Below are positions 1 to 10,648 of a stretch of DNA of 64,000 bases, one piece after another (the first letter of the stretch is position 1; each line of letters begins with the position of its first letter). This DNA is from Bemisia tabaci (Eukaryota > Arthropoda > Insecta > Hemiptera > Aleyrodidae): contig NC_092802.1 of the NCBI RefSeq assembly GCF_918797505.1, positions 9,443,480 through 9,507,479 on the forward strand. Direction: 5' to 3'. The notes beneath the pieces were generated by a model, which saw only the letters and a program-made list of their open reading frames with translations, was not told the origin of the DNA and made no database searches. Made by a program: the position numbers and the translations under genes.

Positions 1-319
1 ACTAACGTATACTAAATAGTTTTCGTAATAATGATTGAGAAATGAGATGAAATAGTCAAGGAGTTTCATGTCCTAAAACCCTGAAAAAGTCCTTTAAGCT
101 TGAATGTAACCGGGCAATTTAAGTTTTTACAGGAGAACGCCTGTGCGGATTTTGTTGAAAATTTCCAGGAATTGACTGTGCACTACGTAGAAAATTCATC
201 CAAAGCACAAGAATCCTCGCAACCGTTTTCATGTAAAAAATTAAATTGCCCAGTAAAATTTGCCAATAGCTGATGTGGCGTAGTTCCTTTTTGCTAAACG
301 CCTCCAAATAATCTTTTGT
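1..319. other. Upstream intron sequence, no feature seen
   Basis: AT-rich sequence left of the Fam-L MITE. Short chance open frames only; probably part of the intron before the 549 exon. Confidence 0.4.
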
Positions 320-327
320 ATCAACAT

Positions 328-490
328 CATTGGCGGATCCAGCAAATCGGCAACATTGCCTTTCCTCCATTTAAAGCTATGAAAATATATCGATTCTCGG
401 AGGGGCCAAGTGCTCCGGCAAGAATCGATCATTTAGCACAGGCTTAAATGGAGGAAATCCAGTGTTGCCAAATTGCTGGATCCGCCTCCG
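328..490. mobile_element. Fam-L hAT-like MITE with 8-bp target duplication
   Basis: Ends read CATTGGCGGATCCAGC and GCTGGATCCGCCTCCG with longer imperfect inverted arms (CCTCCATTTAA near each). Flanked by the identical 8 bp ATCAACAT at 320-327 and 491-498, the duplication size of hAT transposons. It sits about 50 bp upstream of the exon acceptor at 547-548. Confidence 0.85.
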
Positions 491-548
491 ATCAACATCC
501 CCAACACGATGTCGCCGCATCTAATCCAAATCCGCTTCTCTCCACCAG

Positions 549-1663
549 GTGACCTCCAACTACTCGGGGAGCCTCTCCTTCGGCGAGTCCTTCGAGGAGT
601 CCGTCCTGCGGAGCCTGAGCATGTGCGAGGGCAGCGAGTCCAACTTCTCGGACGAGAGCGAGCGCAAGGAGAAGGAACACGAAGCCTCGAAGAAAGCCGC
701 GCGCTGCGACTCGTGGGCCTTCTACGGCACCGTCAACATCGCCGCCAAGAAGACAGAACGCCGGGACTACGAGAACGTCGCCATCACCCCGCAGCGCGTC
801 GTCGACAACGTCTACACGACAACCCCTAGTCGAGTGTCCTTCTCCTCGACAGAAGTCACAGACTCGAGCGAGGTCGTCGACAACGTCTACACGACAACCC
901 CTAGTCGAGTGTCCTTCTCCTCGACAGAAGTCACAGACTCGAGCGAGGACAAACGGGCCGAGAGCTACGAGGCGTCCGACTCCAGTAGCGAGGGCAAGAA
1001 GTCCGGAAGACCAGAGAGCTTAGCAAGTTCGGTGTCCATCAGCAACGATATGTACGACAATTGGGAGCCGCGGCTACCAGCAAAGTGTCCGATCCGACGG
1101 CCGTCAAAATCGGTTATTATCGAGTTCGATCCGCTATACGAGAATGTCCCCCAAGACGAAGAAAGAGTCCCCAGTGATGGGAGTAGTGCTGACGACTTCG
1201 CGTCGCTCCCGGAGGTGCCGGAGCGGGTGGATTCCATCTCGGAGTGTTCGCGGGATCTCCACCCGACGGTGGCGAAGGTGGAGATGCGGGAGGTCTCCGA
1301 AGAGGCGGCCGTCGAGGACCCTACCGGTGCGGCCAAGAAGAAGTTGGTGCGTTGGACGAGTATGAAGAAGGCCATCAAGGCGGTGGCCGAGACGAATTGG
1401 TCGCCGGGACGACGGGGGCGGAAGGGTGGTGACCCGCGGGACCGCCTGGAGAGGCCGCCGTTGGCGACCCTGTCCGCGTCGCCCCACTCGGGGCAGCTGT
1501 TCCGGTCGCCCTCCGGAGGGGAGAAGTCCAAGGACTTCGTGTCGAAGAATTGTCAGTTGAGTGAGGGGAGGTTGTTCTACGGGAGTGATAAGGGGGCGGT
1601 GAAGGATTCCATCGCGCTCGACTCCGTGCTCAGCTTGCAGATGATCTTGGACCGGAAGACCAG
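549..1663 (+). CDS. Large coding exon of an ARAP/RhoGAP15B-like PH-domain protein
   Basis: Seen: an open reading of 371 codons plus 2 bases, from just after a pyrimidine-rich AG acceptor (547-548) to a CAG|GTAAG donor at 1664. The stop in this frame (1665-1667) lies inside the donor, as expected for an internal exon. The exon is far richer in G+C than the rest of the window. Residues about 1-255 are Ser/Glu/Asp-rich, probably disordered, with a short conserved-looking motif (SVIIEFDPLYENV, near residues 187-199). A Lys/Arg-rich stretch near 262-290 precedes a PH-like start: KDFVSKNCQLSEGRLFYGSDKG, then IALDSVLSLQ. Residues 84-133 are two identical 25-residue repeats. Known: PH domains bind phosphoinositides, and ARAP proteins are cytosolic or membrane-recruited GTPase activators for Arf and Rho. 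Inferred: ARAP-type identity rests on the PH fragment plus its continuation in the 54345-54528 exon. The start codon lies in an upstream exon outside the window. Confidence 0.8.
798..947 (+). repeat. In-frame 75-bp tandem duplication inside the coding exon
   Basis: Bases 798-872 and 873-947 are identical by eye. Each encodes 25 residues beginning VVDNVYTTTPSRVSF and ending TDSSE. The unit is Ser/Thr-rich, so it lengthens the predicted disordered N-terminal region without breaking the frame. Confidence 0.95.
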
Positions 1664-1697
1664 GTAAGATTCAACTTCTTTTTACCCTTTCTTTCCA

Positions 1698-1924
1698 CAC
1701 CGGAAAAAAAACACATTGGATCTAGAGTCCAGACTCTTGAAAACATTGACAAGAAAAAGGACTTTTGATTCGATCAGATTTAAGCTTAAATCAAAAGGAA
1801 ATCCGCTCAAATTAAGAGGCTTGGTTCTTGATTTAAGCTTAAATCAGATTGAATCGAGAGTCCTTTTTCTAGTCGATGTTTTTAAGAGTCTGGACTCTAG
1901 ATCCAATGTGTTTTTTTTCCAGTG
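1698..1924 (+). mobile_element. Fam-A hairpin MITE, copy 1
   Basis: Near-palindromic element: GGATCTAGAGTCCAGACTC near the left end and its reverse complement near the right end, A-run and T-run inside the termini, core containing AAATCCGCTCAAATTAAGAGG. It lies 35 bp inside the intron, next to the splice donor. Confidence 0.9.
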
Positions 1925-1929
1925 CACTC

Positions 1930-2136
1930 CCGGATGGCTGCAAATCCAGAAAGTCCGGAAATAGTACTGATTTTTAAAGGCGGTCCGGATTTTTTTCAAT
2001 TTTTTTCGTCATTTCTGTCGCAATTTGAGCGAGATTTTCAAAGTTTTGAAATATTTTGAATGTCTTCAATCAGAGGTACTGGAAAAGTACTGGATTTCTC
2101 GGGAATGTACCGGAAAAATACTGTAAATGAACTGAT
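1930..2136. repeat. Fam-D fragment
   Basis: Contains AAGTCCGGAAATAGTACTG and GGCGGTCCGG motifs as in the full Fam-D copy at 53710-54119, but lacks clean GGGTGTCTAC ends. Confidence 0.6.
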
Positions 2137-2191
2137 TTTTTCACGCGCCCGAGCGGGCGCGTGATCGGGAATTTTCTGCACGCAGTCCAAT

Positions 2192-2433
2192 TCTGCAGCC
2201 GCGCTGAGGAGGAACGCGGTATGAGCCGCCAGACTTCAATGAAAAATGAATTTACCTACTAGGAAAAGTGTGAATACTTTATTCAAATTTCACAGAAAAT
2301 TCTGTTTTGCATTTGATCTAAAATAGTCGAAAATTCCCAGGAATAATTAAAACAAGTTTCTTCAAAGATGCACGTTTTATCCGGTGAAATTTAGTAATTT
2401 TCGAATGTTCGCACGTCGTTCTTAGCACAGCAG
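2192..2433. mobile_element. Fam-B MITE, diverged copy
   Basis: Left end GCGCTGAGGAGGAACGCGGTATGAG and right end CGTTCTTAGCACAGCAGAA (split and shortened here) are weak versions of the Fam-B termini; AAATTTCACAGAAAATT-type core. Confidence 0.6.
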
Positions 2434-2470
2434 AATTCGTTCTTGACGTCTTTCATGCTACCAACCAACT

Positions 2471-2723
2471 CTGCCGTGCCACAGAAGAACGCCGTATGAG
2501 CACTCAGTCGTTGCCATATTTCCTTCATTAGAACCTGACTTTACTGGGAAAATCGTGATTTGTTTTCTTTAATTTTTTCAGACAATTTTGTTCGCAATTA
2601 CGTCTAAAATACCTGAAAATTTCGAGGACAAATATGCCCAATCGCTCTCAAAAATACACGCTTTATCCGAGGTAATTTGGCAACTCTCGAGTGTTCATAC
2701 AGCGTTCTTCCTAAGCACGGCAG
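2471..2723. mobile_element. Fam-B MITE
   Basis: CTGCCGTGCCACAGAAGAAC at the left and GTTCTTCCTAAGCACGGCAG at the right; internal TTGGCAACTCTCGA arm before the right end. Confidence 0.85.
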
Positions 2724-3319
2724 AACTGACAAGCAGACCCCTTGCCCCACAAAGTTCTTCGTACCTTTTCTCTAGACACTGGACATCGAGGGCCGACCCT
2801 TTAATCTACGCACCTACGCCCAACAAACAAATCACGCTGCTGTTCATGCGTTGTCAAAAGTGCTTTCCTAGCAATGGAATGTCCCAGGGAAGTTCTTTTT
2901 TCTGGGAACGAGAAAGTTCGAAAGTTCCCTTGCACTACATTCCTGCTCAAAGCATTGTGGTGGAAGTTCGGGTCTACCGACCATCATGAACCACAACCTG
3001 TCAGCTGCATTGTCATTCCTCTAACCGCACTCCTTCCGGGAAACGCATTAGCCCTTCCTCCAAGAGCCTCGTAATGTGCACGGAACTTGTGTCCTAGGCG
3101 AAAGAGGTCAAGTCTGCCGCGAGCTGCTGTCCACTCCATGTAACACGGGTTATGCGCCGGCGAACGTAATCTACGCCTAATAAGCGCGAAATAATTACTT
3201 GGGAACGGTGCTGTGGCTTCGAGATTTCATTCATTGTCAGCTCAGGCGCAAGTGTCGTTGCCAAACCGCGTTGGAAAATATGCAAAATTGTCGTACTCAT
3301 TAAAGCATCGTGGATGTTG
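2724..3319. other. No recognised feature
   Basis: Mixed-composition intron sequence with only short chance open frames; no motif or repeat identified. Confidence 0.3.
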
Positions 3320-3631
3320 AGGGTGTCCACAAGTCCGGAATTTCCGGGAAGTCCGGAAATAGTACTGACTTCTATAGGGCGGTCCGGAAGTACTGAAAAA
3401 GTGCAGAAATTCCGCAAGAAGGTCCGGAATGTTTCCATTTTTTTTTTTGTAATTTTGTCGCGATTTGAGCGAGAAATTCAAATTTTGGAAATTTTTCGAA
3501 TTCCGTCAAATGGAGGTACTGATAAAGTACTGCATTTTTTTGTTGAGGAGGTGCTGAATTTCTTGGGAATGTACTGAAAAAGTACCGTTAAAGTTCTGAT
3601 TTTTAGCCAGCTTGTTTTAATAGACACCCTG
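3320..3631. mobile_element. Fam-D element (GGGTGTCTAC-type ends)
   Basis: GAGGGTGTCCACAAGTCCGG at the left and TAATAGACACCCTG at the right form inverted ends. Inside are repeated short phrases of the type GTCCGGAA and GTACTGAAAAAGT. Confidence 0.75.
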
Positions 3632-3640
3632 CTGTCCTTA

Positions 3641-3871
3641 CACTATGGAAAAAATAACACATTGGATCTAGAGTCCAGACTCTTAAAAACATCGACAAGA
3701 AAAAATACTCTTGATTCAATCAGATTTAAGCTTAAATCAAGAACCAAGCCTCTTAATTGAGCGGATTTCCTTTTGATTAAAGCTCAAATCTGTTTGAATC
3801 AAGAGTCCTTTTTCTTGTCAATGTTTTCAAGAGTCTGGACTCTAGATCCAATGTGGTTTTTTTTCCCAGTG
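3641..3871 (-). mobile_element. Fam-A hairpin MITE, copy 2
   Basis: GGATCTAGAGTCCAGACTC and its complement near the ends. The core is inverted relative to copy 1 (CCAAGCCTCTTAATTGAGCGG). Confidence 0.9.
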
Positions 3872-4120
3872 TATCCAACGAATAGTTAGGTTAACGCCAG
3901 GCGCGAGCTCTTGTAAGGTTGGTCAACCCTGAAATCGCAGTTGCACGATGATCGAAAAATGAGGTATTCCTTTACTTAAACAGAGAATAGTCGATTCTTT
4001 TTTTCGGCAAAGTCATTCAACTATGTGTGCATCGCGCCCAGACAATGCCAACGCGCCGCATGATAAGATACGGGCGGAATAAAATGGGGAGAGAGCAAAC
4101 AAACGGGGAAACGTCCAACT

Positions 4121-4282
4121 CGGTGGCGAGCGTGTTTTGCGATGTATCGATTATCCGCCATTGAAACCTATGGAAAAGGATCGATAGACAGGGTGTCTGC
4201 AACGAACACCTTGATAATCGATTCTGCACCACAGCTACAATCGGTGAAATATCGATAATCGACCATTCACGCATCGCCACTG
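4121..4282. mobile_element. Fam-C hAT MITE, old copy
   Basis: Begins CGGTGGCGAGCGTG and ends CATCGCCACTG with the family interior (GATCGATAGACAGGGTGT, CGAACACCTTGATAATCG). A 16-bp direct repeat GGGGAAACGTCCAACT lies just outside both ends (4105-4120 and about 4285-4300), longer than the 8-bp hAT duplication. Confidence 0.75.
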
Positions 4283-4498
4283 ATGGGGAAACGTCCAACT
4301 ATCCACCGAGATACCCCCATTAATGGATTAAAGCTCTACATTTAAGTGAGCCCGTATTATCTGTGGAAAAGGTAACATGTGACCACTCACAGATGAGACC
4401 TGCAATCTATTCGGATGCAACGAAACTGCCTCAAAACTTGTCCGGAGAGTATCGTTTTTTCCGACACAAAAAAAGAAAAAGAACAAGAAAACTCAAGT

Positions 4499-4743
4499 AT
4501 AGGCGGATCTAGACACTTCGACTGAGGGCGCGTGAAAGGGGTCTGGGGGTTTTCCCAGAAAATTTTCGAAATTTAATGGCTTCCACTGGGCAATTTAAGT
4601 AAATTTTGCATGATTAATCACCAAATACACGCGTTCATCCTTCTTCTTTCCTCCGTCCCTCCCTTTTTTCTTTCTTTCTTTTTTCTTTCTCCTTTTTTCG
4701 GGCGAAGGGGGGGGGTGTTGCAACCCCCCTTAGATCCGTCTAT
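4499..4743. mobile_element. Possible MITE with GGCGGATCTAGA ends
   Basis: ATAGGCGGATCTAGAC at the left and TTAGATCCGTCTAT at the right are imperfect inverted ends. The inside is polypyrimidine-rich (4640-4700) with a G-run. Relationship to Fam-L is possible but unproven. Confidence 0.45.
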
Positions 4744-5046
4744 AAGCTCAACCTTCCTAACATATTCTATTTTAGTTGAGGAAACCCATATTTTCCTCAC
4801 TCGAAAATTTCTACACGATTTTCGTCGAATCCTCTAAAAAACCCTATTAAAAAAATAATTTTAAGATCCTGAAACTAGAAGAATAATTAGTTTCCTCGTA
4901 AAAAAAATAAATAATGAGAAACATCGTGATACTGGCGACGATTCTAAAGTATTGCCGGAATCAAATTAGAAGTATTTTAAGTTCATCAGAAGCTATAATT
5001 CTTTTAGTATAACATCGACAGCCTTCGAGTCAGTAGGTATACCTAC

Positions 5047-5905
5047 CAGTGGCGTGGCGTGACTATATCCGGTAGGCGTTCGGTAGGAGTGTAACTTTAG
5101 GACGGGGGGGGGGGGGGGGCTCAGAAAGGTTCACTCCCCTTTCTTAAAGGGGGGTTCGGAGGGCCTCCCCGGAATTTTTTAAAAAATGAAGCGCAAGAAC
5201 ACGATTTTAACCCTTTCTGGTGAAAATTGTGCCGGTAAATTGTCATTGAAATTTTGTTCTTTTTACTGATCGTTTTCCTGTAATTTATTTTGTTAAATGA
5301 TAACGTATTTTCGCAACACGCACCTGCAGAGAGAGGTGGAAGAGGGAGACTGGGAAACTGGGAGATGCGGCCCGCAGGCGCAGGGGGGGGGGGGGGGGGG
5401 AAGCGGAGAGCGAATTGCGGCATAGAGGAAATTCGGCGGTTTGCAAACCCCTGCGGACCACTGCTATAGGAAACAGCTGGACTGATAAGCGGCTCTCCTC
5501 TCTCGTTCTTTTCCCCTCCCTTTTCTCTTTGCTGTGTTCCCTCCGCGAGCGCGGTCCGCACTCGTCTCCGAACCCAATGCTCACGCTCCGCTCTGCGCCG
5601 CGCGCATGTGCCTCTCCTCTCTCGTGTACCCTTTGCCCCCTCATCATTGCACCAGGTTCTCTTCCTCACCGTACGCGTACGCAGATCATCCAGGTTCGGT
5701 AGCCGATGCGGACCACGCGTCACAGGATTTTCTCTCTCCGCCGCGCCACATGCCGATGTCGGAAGCCAAGCGCCGATACTTATTTGGGATCTACTATTCT
5801 GTATTCTGTATTGCTTCCTACATTCTTAGCCATAATTTATTAATTGTTTCAAAATATTTTAGGGTGTTCGGCGAACACTGCGAACCTATGGACGCCACGC
5901 CACTG
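5047..5905. mobile_element. Long Fam-C hAT-like element, 0.86 kb
   Basis: Ends are CAGTGGCGTGGCG and CGCCACGCCACTG. Flanks ATACCTAC (5039-5046) and TACCTAAC (5906-5913) look like a worn 8-bp duplication. The inside is unlike the small Fam-C MITEs: GC-rich and pyrimidine-rich, with poly-G runs near 5105-5119 and 5385-5400, and several overlapping chance open frames on both strands. No transposase-like protein was recognised, so it is nonautonomous. Confidence 0.75.
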
Positions 5906-5913
5906 TACCTAAC

Positions 5914-6815
5914 GTAGATATGAGAACTGAGATTTTTGGTCTACACTATCAAAAATCTCGGAGTGTAATCCGAAGTGTGCACTGAGCCGATTCTTCCTCC
6001 AAAACCCAAGTGATCACACAGAGATCGCTAATTAATTGTTATTATGCACCCCACCCCCTCGAAGGCCATACCTGCATTAATTTTCTCTAAGCGCTATATA
6101 GGTAAAAGCTCTAAGATCTCTGTGAAAAACGTTGTTATAGTTGATGCTAAACAAACAATGATCGCCTAGTTTATCGAATTATCTCAGTAGAATACTCACC
6201 CCTCTCTCCAAATGCTCGACGTGTCATCCCCAAAAATTTTGAATGTAGGTAACTCTACCTCCGTTTATGAGAATTGACCAGTCGACGAAATCAAGTGTTA
6301 TCATTACATCACACTGAACTCGCCGTTTGTTTGCTCTCCCTTTTGGCTCAATAACCGTTTCGATAACTGAACGAATAGTTCCGATGTCTCTGCTGGACAC
6401 ATACAATTTTATTTTTAACATCGATCTGTCGAATCATCCTTCTCTTCGCGTTTATCTACGTTTATTTCTGTCTGGTTCTTGAAACTAACCGTTATCATCT
6501 TATTAACTTCGCAAGTTCAATTCAGGGTCAATTGTCGTTGTATCAGAGGGCCAGCGGCTTTTGAGTGGTATTTTCCGCTATGCGCTTCCGATCTTATCCT
6601 TTTTTTTTTATTTTAATTAACATTTTTTATGTCTGTGGTTGATTCCTGTTGGTTCTCCCTCGTAGTCATTATTCAATTATTTATTTTGATATTTTTGCTC
6701 TGAGATAGTGATACTTCAAGCGTTTGAACGTACTAGTACTCAGGAGAGTACTACTTGAATAGATACTCGGGAGGTATAACTAAATTATTACTCTACAAAC
6801 ATCACACAATGGGTA
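5914..6815. other. No recognised feature
   Basis: AT-rich intron sequence; no inverted ends, tandem array or coding signal seen. Confidence 0.3.
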
Positions 6816-6816
6816 C

Positions 6817-7070
6817 TCAGCCGAGCTAAGGAAAAACGCCGTATAAACCTCCAGGCATTGCCAAATTTCATTTGCTAAAACACGAATTTCCTGGTAAACT
6901 TATGAATATTTTCTTTCCAATTTTTCAGATGATTTTACTTGCAGTTTCACCTAAAGTTCCTGAAAATTTCAAGGAAAAATATTTTTAACTTTTCTCAAAA
7001 ATGAACATTTTATCGAAGGAAATTTGGCAACTCTCGAATATTCATACGGCGTTCTTCCTTAGCACGACAG
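6817..7070. mobile_element. Fam-B MITE
   Basis: GAGCTAAGGAAAAACGCCGT at the left; CGGCGTTCTTCCTTAGCACG at the right; TTTTTCAGATGATTTT core as in other copies. Confidence 0.85.
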
Positions 7071-7934
7071 TACTGTATTGGGACTGTTGCACTTAAGAGA
7101 TCCAGATAAGTTGGTACAGGCTTTCAAAGCTTGAAATCGTCCGAAAATCACGAATATCACGTCAAAAAAGTCTAGAATCCACTTCATGATGAATCATCTT
7201 GAAGGTCCGTGTCACGCTCGCTTTCAAATTTCAAACGTCTTCGTTGTTAAATATTGAAAGAACTACATTTTTCAATCAGGAATTACAGCATTTTCGGTTC
7301 ATCTGTAAAAATACATACGTGCGCGTAGGGATTTTAATGGTACATACGTTGTTTCTAAACTAAAGCTGGATATTGTAGCTCTTAATTGAAAAATGTTTGT
7401 AATCGGTCTTAATCGGAAGTTGGGAATGTTTGTATATCTAGATTAAGTTTCCTAACATCGCTGTCAGAAATCTGGTTGCCACGGACGACGAAAAAAGTGC
7501 CTGGACTATGTAGAACTGAGTATAGGTATGCATATGCGGTGTTCTTCGATAACAATCTTTTTTGACGTTCTCTATTTTACGAGATTTTACGGTAGCTCTT
7601 TGTTCAAAAATTCCTGTCATTCTTACGCACAATATCTTGTGTTACAACAGACCCAGTATCTGCAACAAACTTCCAGCTTTCTACAACGCTTCTTACTTCT
7701 AATTTTGGCTCCCGGTGTATCAGGAACGAGTCGTGGAGGTGTAGGAAGTGCGAATCACCTCTCGCTCTTTTTTAGCGCTCTCGCCTAGCAGTTCAAAATT
7801 TTCGACGCCGTGATTCAATTTTTTCGAGGTCATGAAAAATCGCATGACGTACGAGTGCAGTGCGTGCAGCTCCAACGCTCAAATTCGCTCACACAAGCAT
7901 GATTGATGGCGCTCATCGCCATCATCAATGTAAG
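7071..7934. other. No recognised feature
   Basis: Intron sequence without identified repeat ends or coding signal. Confidence 0.3.
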
Positions 7935-8176
7935 CGTCGCACAGTGGCTCGAGTCAGTAGGAGAATTCGGAAAAAATTTGGAAACTTTGAAAGCTTGCAA
8001 CTCCGTCAAAACAATACTTTGAGATTTTAAAAATGGTTTCATTGGTTTCCTTGTAAAAGTTTCCTTGTATTTGCCCCCCTTAAAATGTATAATGTGACGA
8101 ATTTAACATCAAAATTGCAGTTTTAGGCAAAAATTTCCAATTCAGCCTCTCTGATTGACTTGATCCACCGTGCGGC
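7935..8176. mobile_element. Fam-F MITE (CGCACAGTGG ends)
   Basis: CGTCGCACAGTGGCTCGAGTC at the left and GACTTGATCCACCGTGCGGCG at the right (each one base over a 20-mer core) are imperfect inverted ends. Interior TTGGAAACTTTGAAAGCTTG and CTTAAAATGTA are shared with 8815-9058 and 9872-10030. Confidence 0.75.
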
Positions 8177-8489
8177 GATTCGCCATTGCCCCAACGAGGC
8201 AACGCAACTACATTCCGAGGTCGCAAAATTAACCCAAACGAGACAGTTTTTTACGAGATGACGAGAATGCAATTCAAGTTCAAAATTCCGCTGATTTGAA
8301 CGTACAATCTGGAGGAAAATCAGTGAAATTTTAAGTCAGGAACCTCCGACATTTTTCTAGTAAAAATAAAATTAGTGGATTGAAATTTTGCTGAATTGAT
8401 ATTCAGTTACGTGCTTTCTTCTGGGAAATGACGAATTTTGCGTCTAAGTTTTTTGCATTTTTCATGCGAGAATCGTGCAAGTTTTGAGA

Positions 8490-8611
8490 AGCAAAATTAT
8501 CTGAGAATTTGGAAGGAAAATATTCATACACATTCCTGAAAATTAGCGATTAGTCACAGGAAGTTTGGCAACGCCTGAAGGCTCACATGACGTTCTCCCT
8601 TACCCCGGCAA
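8490..8611. mobile_element. Fam-B fragment, right half
   Basis: GGAAGTTTGGCAACGCCTGA followed by a decayed right terminus (ACGTTCTCCCTTACCCCGG). The left half is missing. Confidence 0.65.
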
Positions 8612-8653
8612 TATTGATGATGACATTAAGAGAATCCGATTGAATGAACGCGT

Positions 8654-8822
8654 TCAGCGCGGTGGCAAAGTGTAAATCGATGATTATCGATATTTTCCCA
8701 TTTGAAGCTGTCGTAAAGAATCGATTATTAGGTGTTCGTTGTGAACTCCCTGTTTATCGATGATTTTCCATAGGTTTAAAAGACTGATCAATCGATATAT
8801 CGCAAAACACGCTACGCCGCAC
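8654..8822. mobile_element. Fam-C MITE, decayed ends
   Basis: Interior matches other Fam-C copies in inverse orientation (ATCGATGATTATCGATATT, AAAGAATCGATTATTAGG, CATAGGTTTAAA). The right end CGCTACGCCG overlaps the start of the Fam-F copy at 8815. Confidence 0.7.
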
Positions 8823-9058
8823 AGTGGATCGAATTTATTAGAGAGGTCGGACATGAACTTTTGGACTAAAACTGCAAACTTAGATGTTTATTTCGCCATA
8901 TTTTATACCTTAAGGGGTGCCTATAGATGAAAATTTCACGAGAAAACATATGGAACCACTTTTAGAACCTCAAAGTCTTGTATAAACGGAGTTATAAGAG
9001 TGTTAAGTTTCCAAATTGTGTTCTACCTCTTCCATTGACTCGATCCATTATCGTGCGC
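8815..9058. mobile_element. Fam-F MITE, second copy
   Basis: CGCCGCACAGTGGATCGA at the left and GACTCGATCCATTATCGTGCG at the right in inverse orientation. The interior GCAAACTTAGATGTTTATTTCG matches the copy at 16323-17037. Confidence 0.75.
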
Positions 9059-9387
9059 CTCTGGGTCAGCGCTATTATGCCGGCCGCTGAATGAAGCAAT
9101 AAGCACACCGTTGGCGACAGGGATCACAGTGATCCGGTTTGCGGTAGGTCGAACCAATAAGATGCGCCTCCTGGTTCTGATTTCGGGTCAACGAGCCCGC
9201 TAATTGAGCGTGGCGTCCGCAGCCCTATTTCCTGGTCCTCTTTGAATTGCATTCTGCATCCATGTTGCATTTCCGTTCTGAAACTACCGCGTACGAGGCT
9301 GCACTTCGACGCAAGTTAGCACAAGATCCGTTTAGGAATAGCATTGTTTTGTCTGTGCCGCCCCCCACTAGATCGAGTTAATGCTCA
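9059..9387. other. No recognised feature
   Basis: Moderate-GC intron sequence without identified repeats. Confidence 0.3.
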
Positions 9388-9618
9388 ACATTGGAAAAAA
9401 AAAACACATTGGATCTGGAGTCCAGACTCTTGAAAATATTGACAAGAAAAAATGTTCTCGATTCAATCGGATTTTTGCTTGAATCAAAACGAAATCCGCT
9501 TAAATTAAGATGCTTAGTTCTTGATTTAAGCTAGATTCTGATTGAATTAAGAGTATTTTTTCTTGTCGATGTTTTTAAGAGTCTGGACTCTAGATCCTAT
9601 GTGTTTTTTTTTCCAGTG
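9388..9618 (+). mobile_element. Fam-A hairpin MITE, copy 3 (second subfamily)
   Basis: GGATCTGGAGTCCAGACTC and GAGTCTGGACTCTAGATCC ends. The core uses the variant GCTTGAATCAAAACGAAATCC and AAGCTAGATTCTG. Flanking AA on both sides suggests a 2-bp target duplication. Confidence 0.9.
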
Positions 9619-9621
9619 AAT

Positions 9622-9871
9622 GATGCCGTGCCAAGGAAGAGCGCCTCATGAACATTCGATCATTGCCTTTCCTTCGATAAAATGTTCATTTTTGAGGAAA
9701 GTTGTGATTATTTTTCCTTGACATTTTCAGGAACTTTCGGTGAAATTGCAAACAACATTATCTGAAAAATTGGAAGAAAAATATTCATATATTTACCAGG
9801 AAATTCGCGCTTTATCGAAGGGAATTTGGCAACGCCTGAAGGTTCATACTGCGCTTTCCTTAGCACGGCAG
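9622..9871. mobile_element. Fam-B MITE
   Basis: GATGCCGTGCCAAGGAAGAG at the left; CGCTTTCCTTAGCACGGCAG at the right. It begins 3 bp after Fam-A copy 3. Confidence 0.85.
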
Positions 9872-10030
9872 AATGCAAGAGGGCGCGTCGGACAAGATTT
9901 GGAAACTTTAAAAGCTCATAACTTCGTTCATACAGCAATTTGAGATGATAAAAGTGGTTCCGTTGGTTTCCCCGAAAAATTTCCCTCAATAAACACCCTT
10001 TAAAATGTAAAATGTGACCTCTTTTACCCA
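9872..10030. mobile_element. Fam-F fragment
   Basis: TTGGAAACTTTAAAAGCTCA and CCCTTTAAAATGTAAAATGTG match the interior of the 7935 copy. The left end is cut at the Fam-B border. Confidence 0.6.
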
Positions 10031-10648
10031 CAAGCCTAAATAGATGTAGAGAAGTTGTGGATTTTTTTATTTTGATTTTTTTTGTTATCAATTTCTGTAT
10101 TCCGCACACAACATGATAAGACGTTCCCCGGTTAACTGTGGATGGTAATGAATATGCTGTGTCCTTCATATGCACGTCGAAATAATCAGATCAGTCGCCA
10201 GGCTAGCTTCGCGCACATTTCCGGACATTTGGTGTAGTTTTGCTTTATCATGTCTCTCCAAGAGAAAAGTGAAGACAAATTAACCGCGATTTTTGCCACA
10301 GTATTTTGCATAAATATTAAAATTTTTCAACGAGCAAGCTCTTGATCTCTGTCTGCAGCAAGCACAGAAAAAATGGTACTCAGGTCATTTAAGAAACAGT
10401 ATATCGACATTGTCAGTCCGCGATCACGTATCTCTGCTTGCAACGTCGCAGACTTCCTGTCATATTTCATTTTTTAAACGGGAAACTACTCTACAGCAAT
10501 TATTTATAACTGCCGTGATTTTTCTTCGCTGTGCGAAGAAAGTTCTACAAAAACCTCAAGGAATGATGTCAATTAGTACTTCTTTAAAAAATGATGTAGA
10601 GGCGGAGATTTTCAAACACAATTTTTCCATAGGATCTCAGTCCTCAAT
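10031..10648. other. No recognised feature
   Basis: AT-rich intron sequence; nothing assigned. Confidence 0.3.

Noticed and set aside
965..1531. Long antisense open frame opposite the coding exon
   Set aside because: It is the shadow of the GC-rich sense exon; the sense strand has correct splice sites and a PH pattern.
5101..5120. Poly-G run as a quadruplex regulatory element
   Set aside because: It lies inside a mobile element, and homopolymer length is unreliable in assemblies; no evidence for function.
5121..5723. 200-codon minus-strand frame and overlapping plus frames
   Set aside because: Low-complexity Pro/Arg/Ser translation caused by the GC-rich, pyrimidine-rich cargo and poly-G runs of a transposon; no motif.
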